A DNA stretch of 64,000 bases from Vibrio bivalvicida (GTDB lineage Bacteria > Pseudomonadota > Gammaproteobacteria > Enterobacterales > Vibrionaceae). The stretch's first letter is position 1, and each line of letters begins with the position of its first letter. The translations under genes were made by a program, and so were the position numbers. The notes under the pieces are model-generated. The model was not told where the DNA came from. It worked only from the letters and a program-made list of their open reading frames with translations, and did not search any database. The DNA lies in NCBI RefSeq assembly GCF_001399455.2, contig NZ_LLEI02000016.1, positions 46,032 to 110,031 of the forward strand, written 5' to 3'. Shown one piece after another: positions 56,738-64,000 of the stretch.

Positions 56738-56765
56738 GAAGCCAGCGTTATGCTGGCTTCTTTTG
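56738..56765 (+). terminator. terminator of pntAB
   Basis: A perfect 9-bp stem GAAGCCAGC and GCTGGCTTC around GTTAT, then TTTTG. Confidence 0.9.
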
Positions 56766-56869
56766 TTTTATGAGTATTATTTCTGACATTGATATTACAT
56801 TTCAGTTTTATATTTTTGCCATAATGTTTTACTCTAAATCATAACTTACTGATTTAATGAATTTTTGCA

Positions 56870-58324
56870 TTGATTAAGACAACAGTTAAAGTGATCGCAA
56901 TGGGTATTGCGTTCTTATCAGGTGGTGTATCTGCAGAGTCTTTACCAGAGCGTATCGACCGTTTTGTTGATCTGTTCGATCAAGCACAAGCTACGGTTTC
57001 TTATGATATCCGAAGCTTACAGTCAGATTACCCAACTAGGCTACTTACTCCGGAATCAATGTTGCCACAAACGTCGGCATATCCTTTAAAAGATATTCAG
57101 AGGTTGTATCAACTTGCGCAAAATTGTACGGGGAAGTTGCCACTAAGCCCTTTAATTACAGAGCCACTGGTGTTTACTCGTGCGATGTGTAAAGGGAACA
57201 GGCTCAGCGAAAAATGGTTTGCACGAAGTGCATTAATTCACCCAGGCGGGGGAACCTATGCGAGTAGATATGTTCAAATATACCCAGAGTATATAGAGCA
57301 GTTACAGCAATATATGCATATAAAAGAGCGTCCAACTGCTTCAGATACTACTTTGCTAGGCAGACTACAAAGAATGGATGAAGATGCAATGGTAGCCTTG
57401 ATTGCTGGCTCTAGTATGTTTCTTGAGCGCAATGAACTGTGGTTAAGAAAAAGTGACAACTACTTAATCTATCCAGAGAGTGTTTGGAAACAAGCCGTTG
57501 AAGAAGCGGGATTGTCATTTAGTTTAAGAAAAGAGACAAATAGCTGTTTTGTACAGCGTGGCAACCTATGTTGGGACGTTGAAGACCATTCAGATATATT
57601 ACGCATTAGTATGGTGGCATTGGTTATTGCAAACATACTGTTAGTGCTAGGATGGTCTGCATACCGTTGGAATACGAAGAGACAAGAAATGAAAAGCAGG
57701 ATGTTGATCCTGCAAATCTTGACTCATGAACTTAGGACGCCGATTGCAAGCTTGTCTTTAACTGTTGAAGGATTCAGACGTGAATTCGAACACCTACCTG
57801 AATCCGTGTATGATGAATTTCGCCGTTTGTGCGAAGATTCCAGACGCTTAAGGCAATTAGCTGAAGCTAGTAAAGACTACCTTCAATCAGATAACAAGCC
57901 TTTAGCGACAGATTGGGTGCCTTCAGTCCAAGAGTGGCTGGAGTTTAAGGTGGAAGAAGAGTTTAACGGAAAAGTAAGACTCTTGGTAAATCAAGATGTG
58001 GCGGCCAAGTTAAATGTGTACTGGCTTGGCACATGTATAGATAATTTGATCCGCAATGCCATCAAATATGGGGTTGCACCTGTTGTACTAGAAGTCACAA
58101 CAGATACACAGAAAATCACGGTTAAAGTGCAAGATCAGGGCGAACTGTCCGCTAAAGATTGGCGCCAGTTACGTAAACCTTTTGTGAGCAAAAGTGGACT
58201 TGGTCTTGGTTTAACCATAGTGGAATCTATGGTTGGTCGAATGGGCGGTAAAATGTCATTAATTGGGCCACCAACAGCGTTTATATTGGAGATACCTTGT
58301 GAAACAGACACTGCTTCTTGTTGA
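56870..58324 (+). CDS. vxrA: VxrA-type sensor histidine kinase
   Basis: A 484-residue kinase. An N-terminal signal/TM segment (about 1-22) and a second TM at about 247-268 enclose a periplasmic sensor of about 220 residues with four cysteines. The DHp motif is LTHELRTPIA (His286), and the ATPase domain ends with KSGLGLGLTIVESMVGRMGG. A TTG start is used, as no ATG gives the full signal segment. With the four genes behind it, it matches vxrABCDE (also called wigKR for the first two) of V. cholerae, which senses cell wall damage and controls type VI secretion and biofilm. pntAB lies upstream there too. Confidence 0.85.
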   Translation: MIKTTVKVIAMGIAFLSGGVSAESLPERIDRFVDLFDQAQATVSYDIRSLQSDYPTRLLTPESMLPQTSAYPLKDIQRLYQLAQNCTGKLPLSPLITEPLVFTRAMCKGNRLSEKWFARSALIHPGGGTYASRYVQIYPEYIEQLQQYMHIKERPTASDTTLLGRLQRMDEDAMVALIAGSSMFLERNELWLRKSDNYLIYPESVWKQAVEEAGLSFSLRKETNSCFVQRGNLCWDVEDHSDILRISMVALVIANILLVLGWSAYRWNTKRQEMKSRMLILQILTHELRTPIASLSLTVEGFRREFEHLPESVYDEFRRLCEDSRRLRQLAEASKDYLQSDNKPLATDWVPSVQEWLEFKVEEEFNGKVRLLVNQDVAAKLNVYWLGTCIDNLIRNAIKYGVAPVVLEVTTDTQKITVKVQDQGELSAKDWRQLRKPFVSKSGLGLGLTIVESMVGRMGGKMSLIGPPTAFILEIPCETDTASC

Positions 58325-58958
58325 AGACGATAAAAACTTAGCTGACGGTTTATTGGTTAGCTTAGAGCAAGCGGGGTATGAGTGCTTCCATTCAGAAACG
58401 ATCGCAGACGTAGCACAGTACTGGGATAAAGCGGATTTGGTTATTCTTGATCGCCAACTCCCTGATGGTGATTCTGTTGATCATCTAGTCGAGTGGAAGA
58501 AGATCAAAGATGTGCCAGTGATCTTGCTGACCGCGCTAGTTACGGTAAAAGACAAAGTAATGGGGTTAGATGCTGGAGCAAACGACTATCTCACCAAACC
58601 ATTTGCTGAAGCAGAATTGTTCGCACGGGTCCGTGCACAATTACGTGCACCAGAAGGTGAAGCGCAAGATGACAACAAGGTAGAGACTGAGCATCTTTTG
58701 ATTGATAAAGCGACACGTGAAGTCACATATAAAGATGAGCTGATTACCTTAACCCGAACTGAGTTTGATCTATTGTTATTCTTGGCGAGTAACTTAGGCA
58801 GAGTTTTTACCCGTGATGAGCTACTTGATCACGTATGGGGTTACAACCACTTTCCAACAACGCGTACCGTCGATACGCACGTACTTCAGCTTCGCCAAAA
58901 ACTACCAGGTCTCGAGATAGAAACATTACGTGGCGTTGGCTACAAAATGAAGGCTTAA
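58299..58958 (+). CDS. vxrB: VxrB-type response regulator
   Basis: A 219-residue OmpR-family regulator. The receiver has VEDD, the phosphorylation site Asp51 in VILDRQLPDG, and Lys in YLTKPFAEAE. The C-terminal winged helix is complete (LTRTEFDLLLFLASNLGRVFTRDELL to RTVDTHVLQLRQKL). GTG 58299 with GGAGA ahead is chosen over the frame start at 58263. It overlaps vxrA by 26 nt, and vxrC overlaps its stop. Confidence 0.9.
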   Translation: MKQTLLLVEDDKNLADGLLVSLEQAGYECFHSETIADVAQYWDKADLVILDRQLPDGDSVDHLVEWKKIKDVPVILLTALVTVKDKVMGLDAGANDYLTKPFAEAELFARVRAQLRAPEGEAQDDNKVETEHLLIDKATREVTYKDELITLTRTEFDLLLFLASNLGRVFTRDELLDHVWGYNHFPTTRTVDTHVLQLRQKLPGLEIETLRGVGYKMKA

Positions 58959-59836
58959 TGGATAGAATCAAGCTATTAGTTGGCGCACTGATTATGAGTG
59001 CGCCAACAACTGCCGAACAAGTACCATGGTTTGAAAGCAACTCACCTTTGACGCAAGCGCATCGGCATCTTTTAGACGGTGATTTACCGACGATGTTTTC
59101 ATCGTTGGTGGAAGTATGGCAACTCGAAAAGAATCGTGAAATTACCCCCCATTTGAATGATCTGTTTCTTCAGTCGTTAGATGTTGATTGCGGAAAAAGT
59201 CTAGATAACCGTTCACTCCCAGAATGGATAAGCAATGTGACTGTTCGTCGAACAGAGATCCAAAGCCCGGGGCGGGATGCGTATCGTGCGATTGTTGAAA
59301 TCGAATCAAACCGAGATATTAAAGATATTTCATTGACTCGTTGGGTCTCTAAAACCCTTTCAATCGACAACTCTTTAGTCCATACGATTCCTAGCAGCGA
59401 TATCGCTAGTCAGAAGTACGTTAAGCGGTACAACCTAAATAGTAGAGTTCGAAGTGGACTATACAGAATCGATGTGACGGCCGCCGATCAATCATCTTGG
59501 AGTTCCTGGCTAGTACTTGGTGACCCAAAGGCGAAAATGAGTGTACGCTGGGACGCGAAAGCTCAATGGAAGTTGGACCGAAACGCACTGTTAAATTCAC
59601 ACTGTCCGCTACCGAAACTGGATGTTGCGCTTTATGACTATATAGATGGAAGCTACAACCAAGTTTGGAGCGAAAGCTATGACTCTGATTACCCAACATC
59701 TCTGAACAATACCAATGTCGAAAAAGGGAGGTATGTTTTGGCCGTTTCGATCACTCACCAAAGGTGGCAAGGACCAATAATTGTGGAACAGTCACAAATA
59801 ATTAGTAAGACACATGATGTTTCTGTGGAGGAATAA
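58958..59836 (+). CDS. vxrC: VxrC-type exported protein (DUF2861 family)
   Basis: A 292-residue protein with a short signal peptide (about 1-19, LLVGALIMSAPTTA). The mature protein is soluble and beta-rich in its second half, where strands look Ig-like. The start ATG at 58958 overlaps the vxrB stop by one base (TAATG). In V. cholerae, VxrC is the third gene of the vxr operon and has no known biochemical role. The assignment rests on order, size and signal peptide. Confidence 0.75.
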   Translation: MDRIKLLVGALIMSAPTTAEQVPWFESNSPLTQAHRHLLDGDLPTMFSSLVEVWQLEKNREITPHLNDLFLQSLDVDCGKSLDNRSLPEWISNVTVRRTEIQSPGRDAYRAIVEIESNRDIKDISLTRWVSKTLSIDNSLVHTIPSSDIASQKYVKRYNLNSRVRSGLYRIDVTAADQSSWSSWLVLGDPKAKMSVRWDAKAQWKLDRNALLNSHCPLPKLDVALYDYIDGSYNQVWSESYDSDYPTSLNNTNVEKGRYVLAVSITHQRWQGPIIVEQSQIISKTHDVSVEE

Positions 59837-59896
59837 CTAAAGTTAATAGACAATAGAACGATATAAACATATGGAACTAAAAAGTTTATACCGATT

Positions 59897-61102
59897 ATGG
59901 AAAATAAAATAAAACTTCTTACATTGTCTATTGCACTTGCAGCCAGTTCGGCATCGGCTGCGAATTACGCTATCGAAGCTCGCGGAGACGCAATGGGCGG
60001 AGTCGGTGTAGTTTCTGCAAATTTCTTAACCGCACCATTTTATAACCCAGCATTAACGGCGATTTATCGTCGTAATGATGACGTGGGGATGATCACCCCC
60101 AGCTTTGGTTTGTCATACAGCGATGAGCATATGATGGTCGATGATCTGGAGAAGGCGTCAGATATCATTAATCAAGCTGTTGATGGCGACTATTCCAACG
60201 TGTCTGAATTGGAATCGACTTTAAATGCACTCGAAGGTGATGTTGCTAATCTCGAACTTGGCGGCGTTGTGGCATTTGCAATACCTAATCGTTACATAGC
60301 TGCAAATGTATTTGGTAAGGCTTATGCAGAATCTTTCGCTCAGACTGATATATACTCAGGGGCCAACAGTGCTACCCCAAACCTAAATCCAGCAATTAAC
60401 GCAGAACTAAGTGGGGTGAACGCTGTAGGTCTTGGAGTGACTGAAGTTGGACTCTCGCTTGCCAAATATCAAACGTTTCTAGGGCAGCATATTGCATTTG
60501 GTGTAACGCCCAAGCTACAGCGCATTTATACATACGTATATCGCGCCAACATTAACAACTATGATATCAAAGACATCAGAGAAAATGGTCAAGGCGAGAC
60601 AATGTTCAACCTAGATGCTGGCTTCTTATGGTTTTATGGTCCGTTACGCGTTGGCTTTTCAGCGATGAACTTAGTCTCTCGTGATATTAAATCTCAAGAA
60701 CTGTCAGCTTCAACCGTGACATCGAAAATTGACGCTAGTCAGTCAAGAACATTCGGCGCGGTTACTTATGATTATCAGATGCGCCCTCAATACACCGTAG
60801 GTGTTGGGCTTGTTGCAGACTACGCGACTCTAAGTGTGGATTACGATCTAGACGAAGAAGAGAAGTTCACTAACTTTAACGATAACACTCAAATGCTAAG
60901 AGTTGGTGGAGAGATTGACATTATGCGCCAACTTAAACTTCGAGCGGGTTGGAATCGAAACCTAGCATATGACAACCTCGATGACACCGTGACCGCAGGT
61001 ATTGGGCTTTCTCCACTAAACCTGTTCCAACTTGATATTGGTGCGAGCTACACCAATGAAAACTCGATGGGCGCGTATATCAACTTCTTAACCAGCTATT
61101 AA
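59897..61102 (+). CDS. vxrD: VxrD-type outer membrane protein (TraF-like family)
   Basis: A 401-residue exported protein. The signal peptide ends near residue 22 (LAASSASA). The start ANYAIEARGDAMGGVGVVSANFLTAPFYNPAL resembles the FadL/TraF-2 family of outer membrane barrels, which opens with GM.GA.VA....A...NPA. The remainder has barrel-like strand alternation. Database names such as conjugal transfer TraF come from this domain and do not imply conjugation. Fourth gene of the vxr set, 60 nt after vxrC. Confidence 0.78.
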   Translation: MENKIKLLTLSIALAASSASAANYAIEARGDAMGGVGVVSANFLTAPFYNPALTAIYRRNDDVGMITPSFGLSYSDEHMMVDDLEKASDIINQAVDGDYSNVSELESTLNALEGDVANLELGGVVAFAIPNRYIAANVFGKAYAESFAQTDIYSGANSATPNLNPAINAELSGVNAVGLGVTEVGLSLAKYQTFLGQHIAFGVTPKLQRIYTYVYRANINNYDIKDIRENGQGETMFNLDAGFLWFYGPLRVGFSAMNLVSRDIKSQELSASTVTSKIDASQSRTFGAVTYDYQMRPQYTVGVGLVADYATLSVDYDLDEEEKFTNFNDNTQMLRVGGEIDIMRQLKLRAGWNRNLAYDNLDDTVTAGIGLSPLNLFQLDIGASYTNENSMGAYINFLTSY

Positions 61103-61160
61103 GCACCTAGAATCGCAACCAGTGAAATACTGGCACTTATGATGAAATCATAATATAGTC

Positions 61161-61188
61161 GGCTCCTAAATTTTTAGGAGCCTTTTTT
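61161..61188 (+). terminator. terminator-like hairpin holding the vxrE ribosome site
   Basis: GGCTCCTAAA (61161-61170) pairs with TTTAGGAGCC (61173-61182), followed by six T, and the ATG starts at the next base, 61189. AGGAG within the right arm is the only good ribosome site for the gene. The element can thus end vxrABCD transcription and hide the ribosome site of the gene after it. Confidence 0.75.
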
Positions 61189-61335
61189 ATGTTTGATGAT
61201 TTACCGCCACTTTCTCACGAAGAGCAACAAAAAGCTGTCGAGAAGATTCAAGAGTTAATGGCAGAGGGAATAAGCACCGCTCAGGCAATAAAAATGGTCG
61301 CTGAAGAAATCCGGGCTCAGGCTGCGAAGCAGTAA
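61189..61335 (+). CDS. vxrE: YoaH/UPF0181 small protein, VxrE position
   Basis: A 48-residue protein beginning [17 protein letters not shown], the typical opening of the UPF0181 (YoaH) family, then an amphipathic helix with [18 protein letters not shown]. It is soluble, acidic and helical. It stands in the fifth position of the vxr operon. The strong AGGAG site is inside the stem of the hairpin at 61161-61188. Function unknown. The vxrE symbol is inferred from gene order; the family call is firmer. Confidence 0.8.
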   Translation: MFDDLPPLSHEEQQKAVEKIQELMAEGISTAQAIKMVAEEIRAQAAKQ

Positions 61336-61365
61336 TTTATACGCTGATTAACAGATAAAGAAAGG

Positions 61366-61391
61366 GAGAGCAGGAGATTGCTCTTTTTTTG
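61366..61391 (+). terminator. terminator after vxrE
   Basis: AGAGCA and TGCTCT around a short loop, then a run of T, 31 nt after the stop. Confidence 0.75.
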
Positions 61392-61655
61392 TACCTGGCA
61401 TTTATGAGGCACTATAACTAATTGCATGTGTGGTAAATAGTCATGCGCGCCAATCTAAGCAAAAACAAAGAGCAGCAAGCTGTAATTCATTTTAAGTCTG
61501 TAATGTTTCTGAAAGTATTGTCGGAGTGCTTTTATGTAATTACAAATGGCGTTAAATCAATAGCTTAGCGTAGTGTTATGTTCTAGCTCTGATGGTTATG
61601 ATTTGGATTGTGTAATAAAATTACAGGTTTGTAAGTTTTGTCTGCAAGCGCTTAC

Positions 61656-61731
61656 TATCAGCCAGTTATATATTCTGAGGTGTGATCGTGTAACCTTGAA
61701 ATCAAGAAACATCTAAGGTCACTGGCTGATA
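61656..61731. repeat. inverted repeat with 54-nt spacer
   Basis: TATCAGCCAGT (61656-61666) and ACTGGCTGATA (61721-61731) are perfect 11-bp arms. No gene overlaps them. It could be a structured RNA, a pair of protein-binding sites or the scar of an element. Confidence 0.6.
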
Positions 61732-61970
61732 TCTGCGCCGAATATGTGGATAGAGGTCTAAAAACTGAGAAATACCATTGTCTGGGTATATTTGGGGAAT
61801 CTAAGCCGATATGAGATACCAGCGCTGAATCGAGCGGTTCGGAATAGGCTGCATAATGATTACGTCAATACGCATTACAGTGTCACTAATGTGGGGTTAC
61901 GTTGTAATGTATTGGAGGAGATAGAAGGGAATATCTATTGACCAATCGATATTCTTAGTTTAGTTGAGCT

Positions 61971-62330
61971 TTATGACCCCTTGGCAAAGCGCTTAGGAGG
62001 AATCGATGGTTCTAAACGTTTTAACAAAGGTTTGTTGTCTGAACCGGCAACTTGGTACACATAGTTGCCTTGGCCCGTTTTTATCGTGACCGTTGTGCCA
62101 TCGAATAGAAACCTGGTCGAAATCAGGCGTTCATTGCGATAAACACCTCGTTCGTTAAGAAATAGGACGTCGGTATTGTAATCGGGAGCATCTACCTCGA
62201 TCCATTTTCCATAGACATTCCTTGGATGGACATAATCTTGATAGCTTAAATAGATTAATGATGAAAAACATAGTGCTAGAAGAACCCACACAGTAGTAAA
62301 CAAAGCAGTCATTAAGTGGTTTTTTTGCAT
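61971..62330 (-). CDS. membrane-anchored DUF2850-type protein
   Basis: A 119-residue protein with one TM segment (about residues 8-29) and a periplasmic domain of about 85 residues: YGKWIEVDAPDYNTDVLFLNERGVY and an NYVYQVAGSDNK strand near the end. It resembles DUF2850 proteins that occur in Vibrio. Function unknown. Single gene, transcribed toward the gene-poor region. Confidence 0.78.
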   Translation of the reverse strand: MQKNHLMTALFTTVWVLLALCFSSLIYLSYQDYVHPRNVYGKWIEVDAPDYNTDVLFLNERGVYRNERLISTRFLFDGTTVTIKTGQGNYVYQVAGSDNKPLLKRLEPSIPPKRFAKGS

Positions 62331-62592
62331 TGTCAGGTAAAATTTAAGTTGCCGTTAAATGCTTAAGGCGACGGCCGTTGTGCGTAGATTAAGGTGAAAT
62401 GGCTCTTTGTCGAGTATTTAGCCTAGCCAAATGCAATGGAAAGTGTGATTAAGACCGAGCTAGCAGCTATGTGTTGAGATGTTAAAAATGTCACTTTTCT
62501 TCCAAAACAGGAAAGTAGTACAGCATTTGTTCAGGTGATATATCGCTATTATGTTATTCTTCCGTGACTTGATTATTTAAGAGCAACGCAAT

Positions 62593-63564
62593 ATGCCAAA
62601 CGCTATTAAAGAAAAACTGTTCCCTGAAGGGAAGATATTTTATCAAGCCCACTCAATGCACGCGCACCCATCTGCAGGGTTAATGGTCCAGCAGCCAGTT
62701 CCGCTGAGCTTTATAAAAATGTCGAGATACGATGCATCTGTGTCAGATATTGTCATGACAGGGCCACTGGCTAAAATCATAGAATCTTTGCACGCTATAT
62801 CGCTTCGAAGTGAGTCTATCTATACCACCGATAAACACAAAACGATAAAAGTTTGGTTTAATCGTATTGATAGGAAAATAGAAAAAACACCGATGTACCC
62901 GATGGCAGAGGCTGTGATACACAACACCTCTTTTCTTATCATTAAAGGGACGGGAGTGGGGCTAGGGAGTACAGTTGTAGACCTATTACAGGGTGTAGGA
63001 GTAAATGATGTTTCATTCAGGCTCGGTCTTGATAGTATTTTTAGTGGCGAGCTTAAAGATAGCCCGCTCAAATATATTATGTTAGAAATGTCTGTCTTTG
63101 AGCTTTTGAGCCAACCAATAGACTTACTGTTCAAAAAAGTTTGGACAAAACACCTAAAATCAAAACACTCATCGCCTTTAAAGTCAGATCCACAAGGGAA
63201 AGCCGCATTCTTAAAGCTTAAAAGTTTAGTTGAAAAACATATCAAGCCACTTGTTAAGCCGCACCATCTTGACGTAGGAGTAGATATGAATATAAGTAGC
63301 ATTCCCTACAGCATGCCTAAAGGATGGAAGAACACCAACTTGGCCCCTTTATTTAGTCGAGTAAAGGCGAGGGCATCTCTACTTACAGCAGATGACTATA
63401 TCATTCGTGTTGGAAGTAGCTTTAATAAACACCATGCTGGCTTTGTCGTAGATCTAGACACTCACAATATTGAAATAGATGAACTAGTCTACTTTCTGTC
63501 TTACTATGAAGAGAACAAAAAGCTAGTCAATTGCTTTCTAATGTCTGGCTTGGATGATTTGTAA
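62593..63564 (+). CDS. unrecognised 323-residue protein
   Basis: A 323-residue intact frame with no signal peptide and no clear membrane segment. It is rich in Lys, with a hydrophobic, glycine-rich patch (IIKGTGVGLGSTVVDLLQGVG) near residues 118-138 that could be a nucleotide loop but does not fit a Walker motif. The C-terminal part (DDYIIRVGSSFNKHHAGFVVDL) looks like a compact alpha/beta domain. The codon use is more AT-rich than in the neighbours. It lies between a gene-poor stretch and decayed sequence, so it may be recently acquired. I do not recognise it. Confidence 0.65.
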   Translation: MPNAIKEKLFPEGKIFYQAHSMHAHPSAGLMVQQPVPLSFIKMSRYDASVSDIVMTGPLAKIIESLHAISLRSESIYTTDKHKTIKVWFNRIDRKIEKTPMYPMAEAVIHNTSFLIIKGTGVGLGSTVVDLLQGVGVNDVSFRLGLDSIFSGELKDSPLKYIMLEMSVFELLSQPIDLLFKKVWTKHLKSKHSSPLKSDPQGKAAFLKLKSLVEKHIKPLVKPHHLDVGVDMNISSIPYSMPKGWKNTNLAPLFSRVKARASLLTADDYIIRVGSSFNKHHAGFVVDLDTHNIEIDELVYFLSYYEENKKLVNCFLMSGLDDL

Positions 63565-63599
63565 CTCGTTTAAAGTACGGGAACCAGATATCTTATTCG

Positions 63600-63962
63600 A
63601 TGGACATATACGCTTTTCCATTCCTATCGGGTCTATCTCAACACTATGTCTTTCCAGCGCTATTTTGGTAGCGTTATTTCTATGCTTTGTATCAGTTTGA
63701 TTTGGGTTCTCTATATGACCACTTTAACTTAGACAATATCCGTCATTCATTGACTATAATTGTTGGGTCAATCAATATTTTGGTATGTAGCATGAAGCAC
63801 CACAGTTTAGGGGGGCCTCCTTATAGTTTCCAAGTAGATGGTAAAGCGGTCTGAATTTATCCTGATTTGGTGCGAAGTATAGCGCGTGAGATGCCTGACT
63901 TTGATATCACTATCGAAGCAATCCCCTGGGATAGAGGGCTTAATTTGTCTATCCCATTTTAA
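63600..63962 (+). pseudogene. decayed periplasmic binding protein (family 3) gene, truncated
   Basis: A single reading frame from 63600 runs to 63962 with stops at 63669 (TAG) and 63852 (TGA). The part from 63808 reads GGPPYSFQVDGKAV, stop, IYPDLVRSIAREMPDFDITIEAIPWDRGLNL. This aligns with residues 26-66 of the intact binding protein at 10584 (PPYSY, then MPDYNITLKGTPWKRGL). About 190 further residues are missing. The upstream 70 codons are less clearly related. The break coincides with the start of the direct repeat. Confidence 0.72.
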
Positions 63963-63997
63963 AATGTCCTGTCTTCAGCAAAGTAGAAATGTCCTGT
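63962..63997. repeat. direct repeat, possible edge of an insertion sequence
   Basis: AAATGTCCTGT occurs twice, offset by 25 bp, at the point where the binding-protein pseudogene stops. Several IS families carry short repeated motifs at their ends. No transposase is visible because the window ends. Confidence 0.4.
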
Positions 63998-64000
63998 TAA

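Larger units (their letters stand above)
61336..61970. other. 635-bp gene-poor region after vxrE
   Basis: It holds a terminator near 61366-61390 and a long-spaced perfect inverted repeat (61656-61666 and 61721-61731). Two short open frames on the plus strand, about 50 codons (to 61812) and 58 codons (61762-61938), lack a credible start and ribosome site. They could be a remnant of a decayed gene. I cannot assign anything else. Confidence 0.5.
63565..64000. other. 436-bp end region: decayed binding-protein gene and direct repeat
   Basis: The plus strand carries a broken family 3 binding protein gene (63600-63962). It is followed by the direct repeat AAATGTCCTGT at 63962-63972 and 63987-63997, 25 bp apart. 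There is no intact gene. Confidence 0.6.

Noticed and set aside
59897..61102. Conjugation function for the TraF-like gene
   Set aside because: The TraF-2 label reflects a barrel-type domain only; no conjugation genes are present and the gene sits in the vxr operon.
61700..61938. Two short open frames (about 50 and 58 codons) as a real gene
   Set aside because: Neither has a credible start or ribosome site, and they are in different frames; runs of this length are expected by chance.
1..64000. CRISPR array, integron attC cassettes, prophage, rRNA or tRNA genes
   Set aside because: I found no regularly spaced direct repeats, no attC-like repeats, no phage structural genes and no tRNA cloverleaf in the intergenic regions.

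Overview
The window looks like a stretch of chromosome II of a marine Vibrio. It carries a periplasmic chitodextrinase next to a second glgC and a diguanylate cyclase. It also carries a complete vxrABCDE-type cell-wall-stress operon directly after pntAB, a fruBKA/Cra locus, a cobQ-modABC cluster, a TorT/TorS pair and several small proteins of Vibrio-type families. Base composition is even and moderate, coding density is high, and most transcription units end in clear hairpin-plus-T-tract terminators. I see no rRNA, tRNA, CRISPR array or intact mobile element. The species cannot be fixed from the sequence alone.

Layout. 1-2356 (-): moeA-moeB plus a small membrane protein. 2515-4652 (+): folE and dbpA. 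4869-7366 (-): exported MsrA-MsrB fusion and a TyrP-type transporter with TyrR-like boxes upstream. 7600-10392 (+): a 39-codon acidic microprotein with its own promoter, structured leader and terminator, then acpH, an RhlE-like helicase and a GNAT. 10584-13347: a periplasmic binding protein, a convergent acyl desaturase and a GNAT. 13444-17725 (+): RND efflux adaptor and pump. 17862-24831: chemoreceptor, two HAD phosphatases, gsk, a CreA-family lipoprotein, a zinc-ribbon protein and mgsA. 24841-29974: divergent torT/torS, a GNAT and a YhhN protein. 30035-32212: yqhD and its divergent AraC-type regulator. 32255-32376: candidate small RNA. 32595-39065: chitodextrinase, glgC and a PAS-GGDEF sensor. 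39304-44473: fruBKA and cra/fruR with three operators. 44529-49715: a barrel-like exported protein, a YgiW-type protein, and cobQ-modABC. 49745-53475: a conserved hypothetical, two diguanylate cyclases, a ComFB-family protein and a HlyU-family protein. 53778-56718: pntAB. 56870-61335: vxrABCDE. 61336-64000: a gene-poor end with a DUF2850-type protein, an unrecognised 323-aa protein, a decayed binding-protein gene and a short direct repeat that may be the edge of an insertion sequence.

How the genes fit together. There is a molybdenum theme: moeAB for cofactor synthesis, modABC for molybdate uptake, and TorT/TorS sensing the substrate of a molybdoenzyme (the reductase itself is not here). There is a cyclic-di-GMP theme: three GGDEF proteins, all keeping GGEEF, and a ComFB-family protein, a family recently linked to cyclic dinucleotide binding. 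Carbon use is represented by chitodextrin breakdown, glycogen precursor synthesis, and fructose uptake under Cra. Envelope stress is represented by VxrAB, the periplasmic Msr and the RND pump.

The most interesting unexplained signals are four: a terminator-like hairpin that contains the Shine-Dalgarno of the last vxr gene, the small acidic microprotein locus, the candidate small RNA after the AraC-type regulator, and several strong inverted repeats in promoter regions. Nothing in the window is clearly a new multi-gene system.
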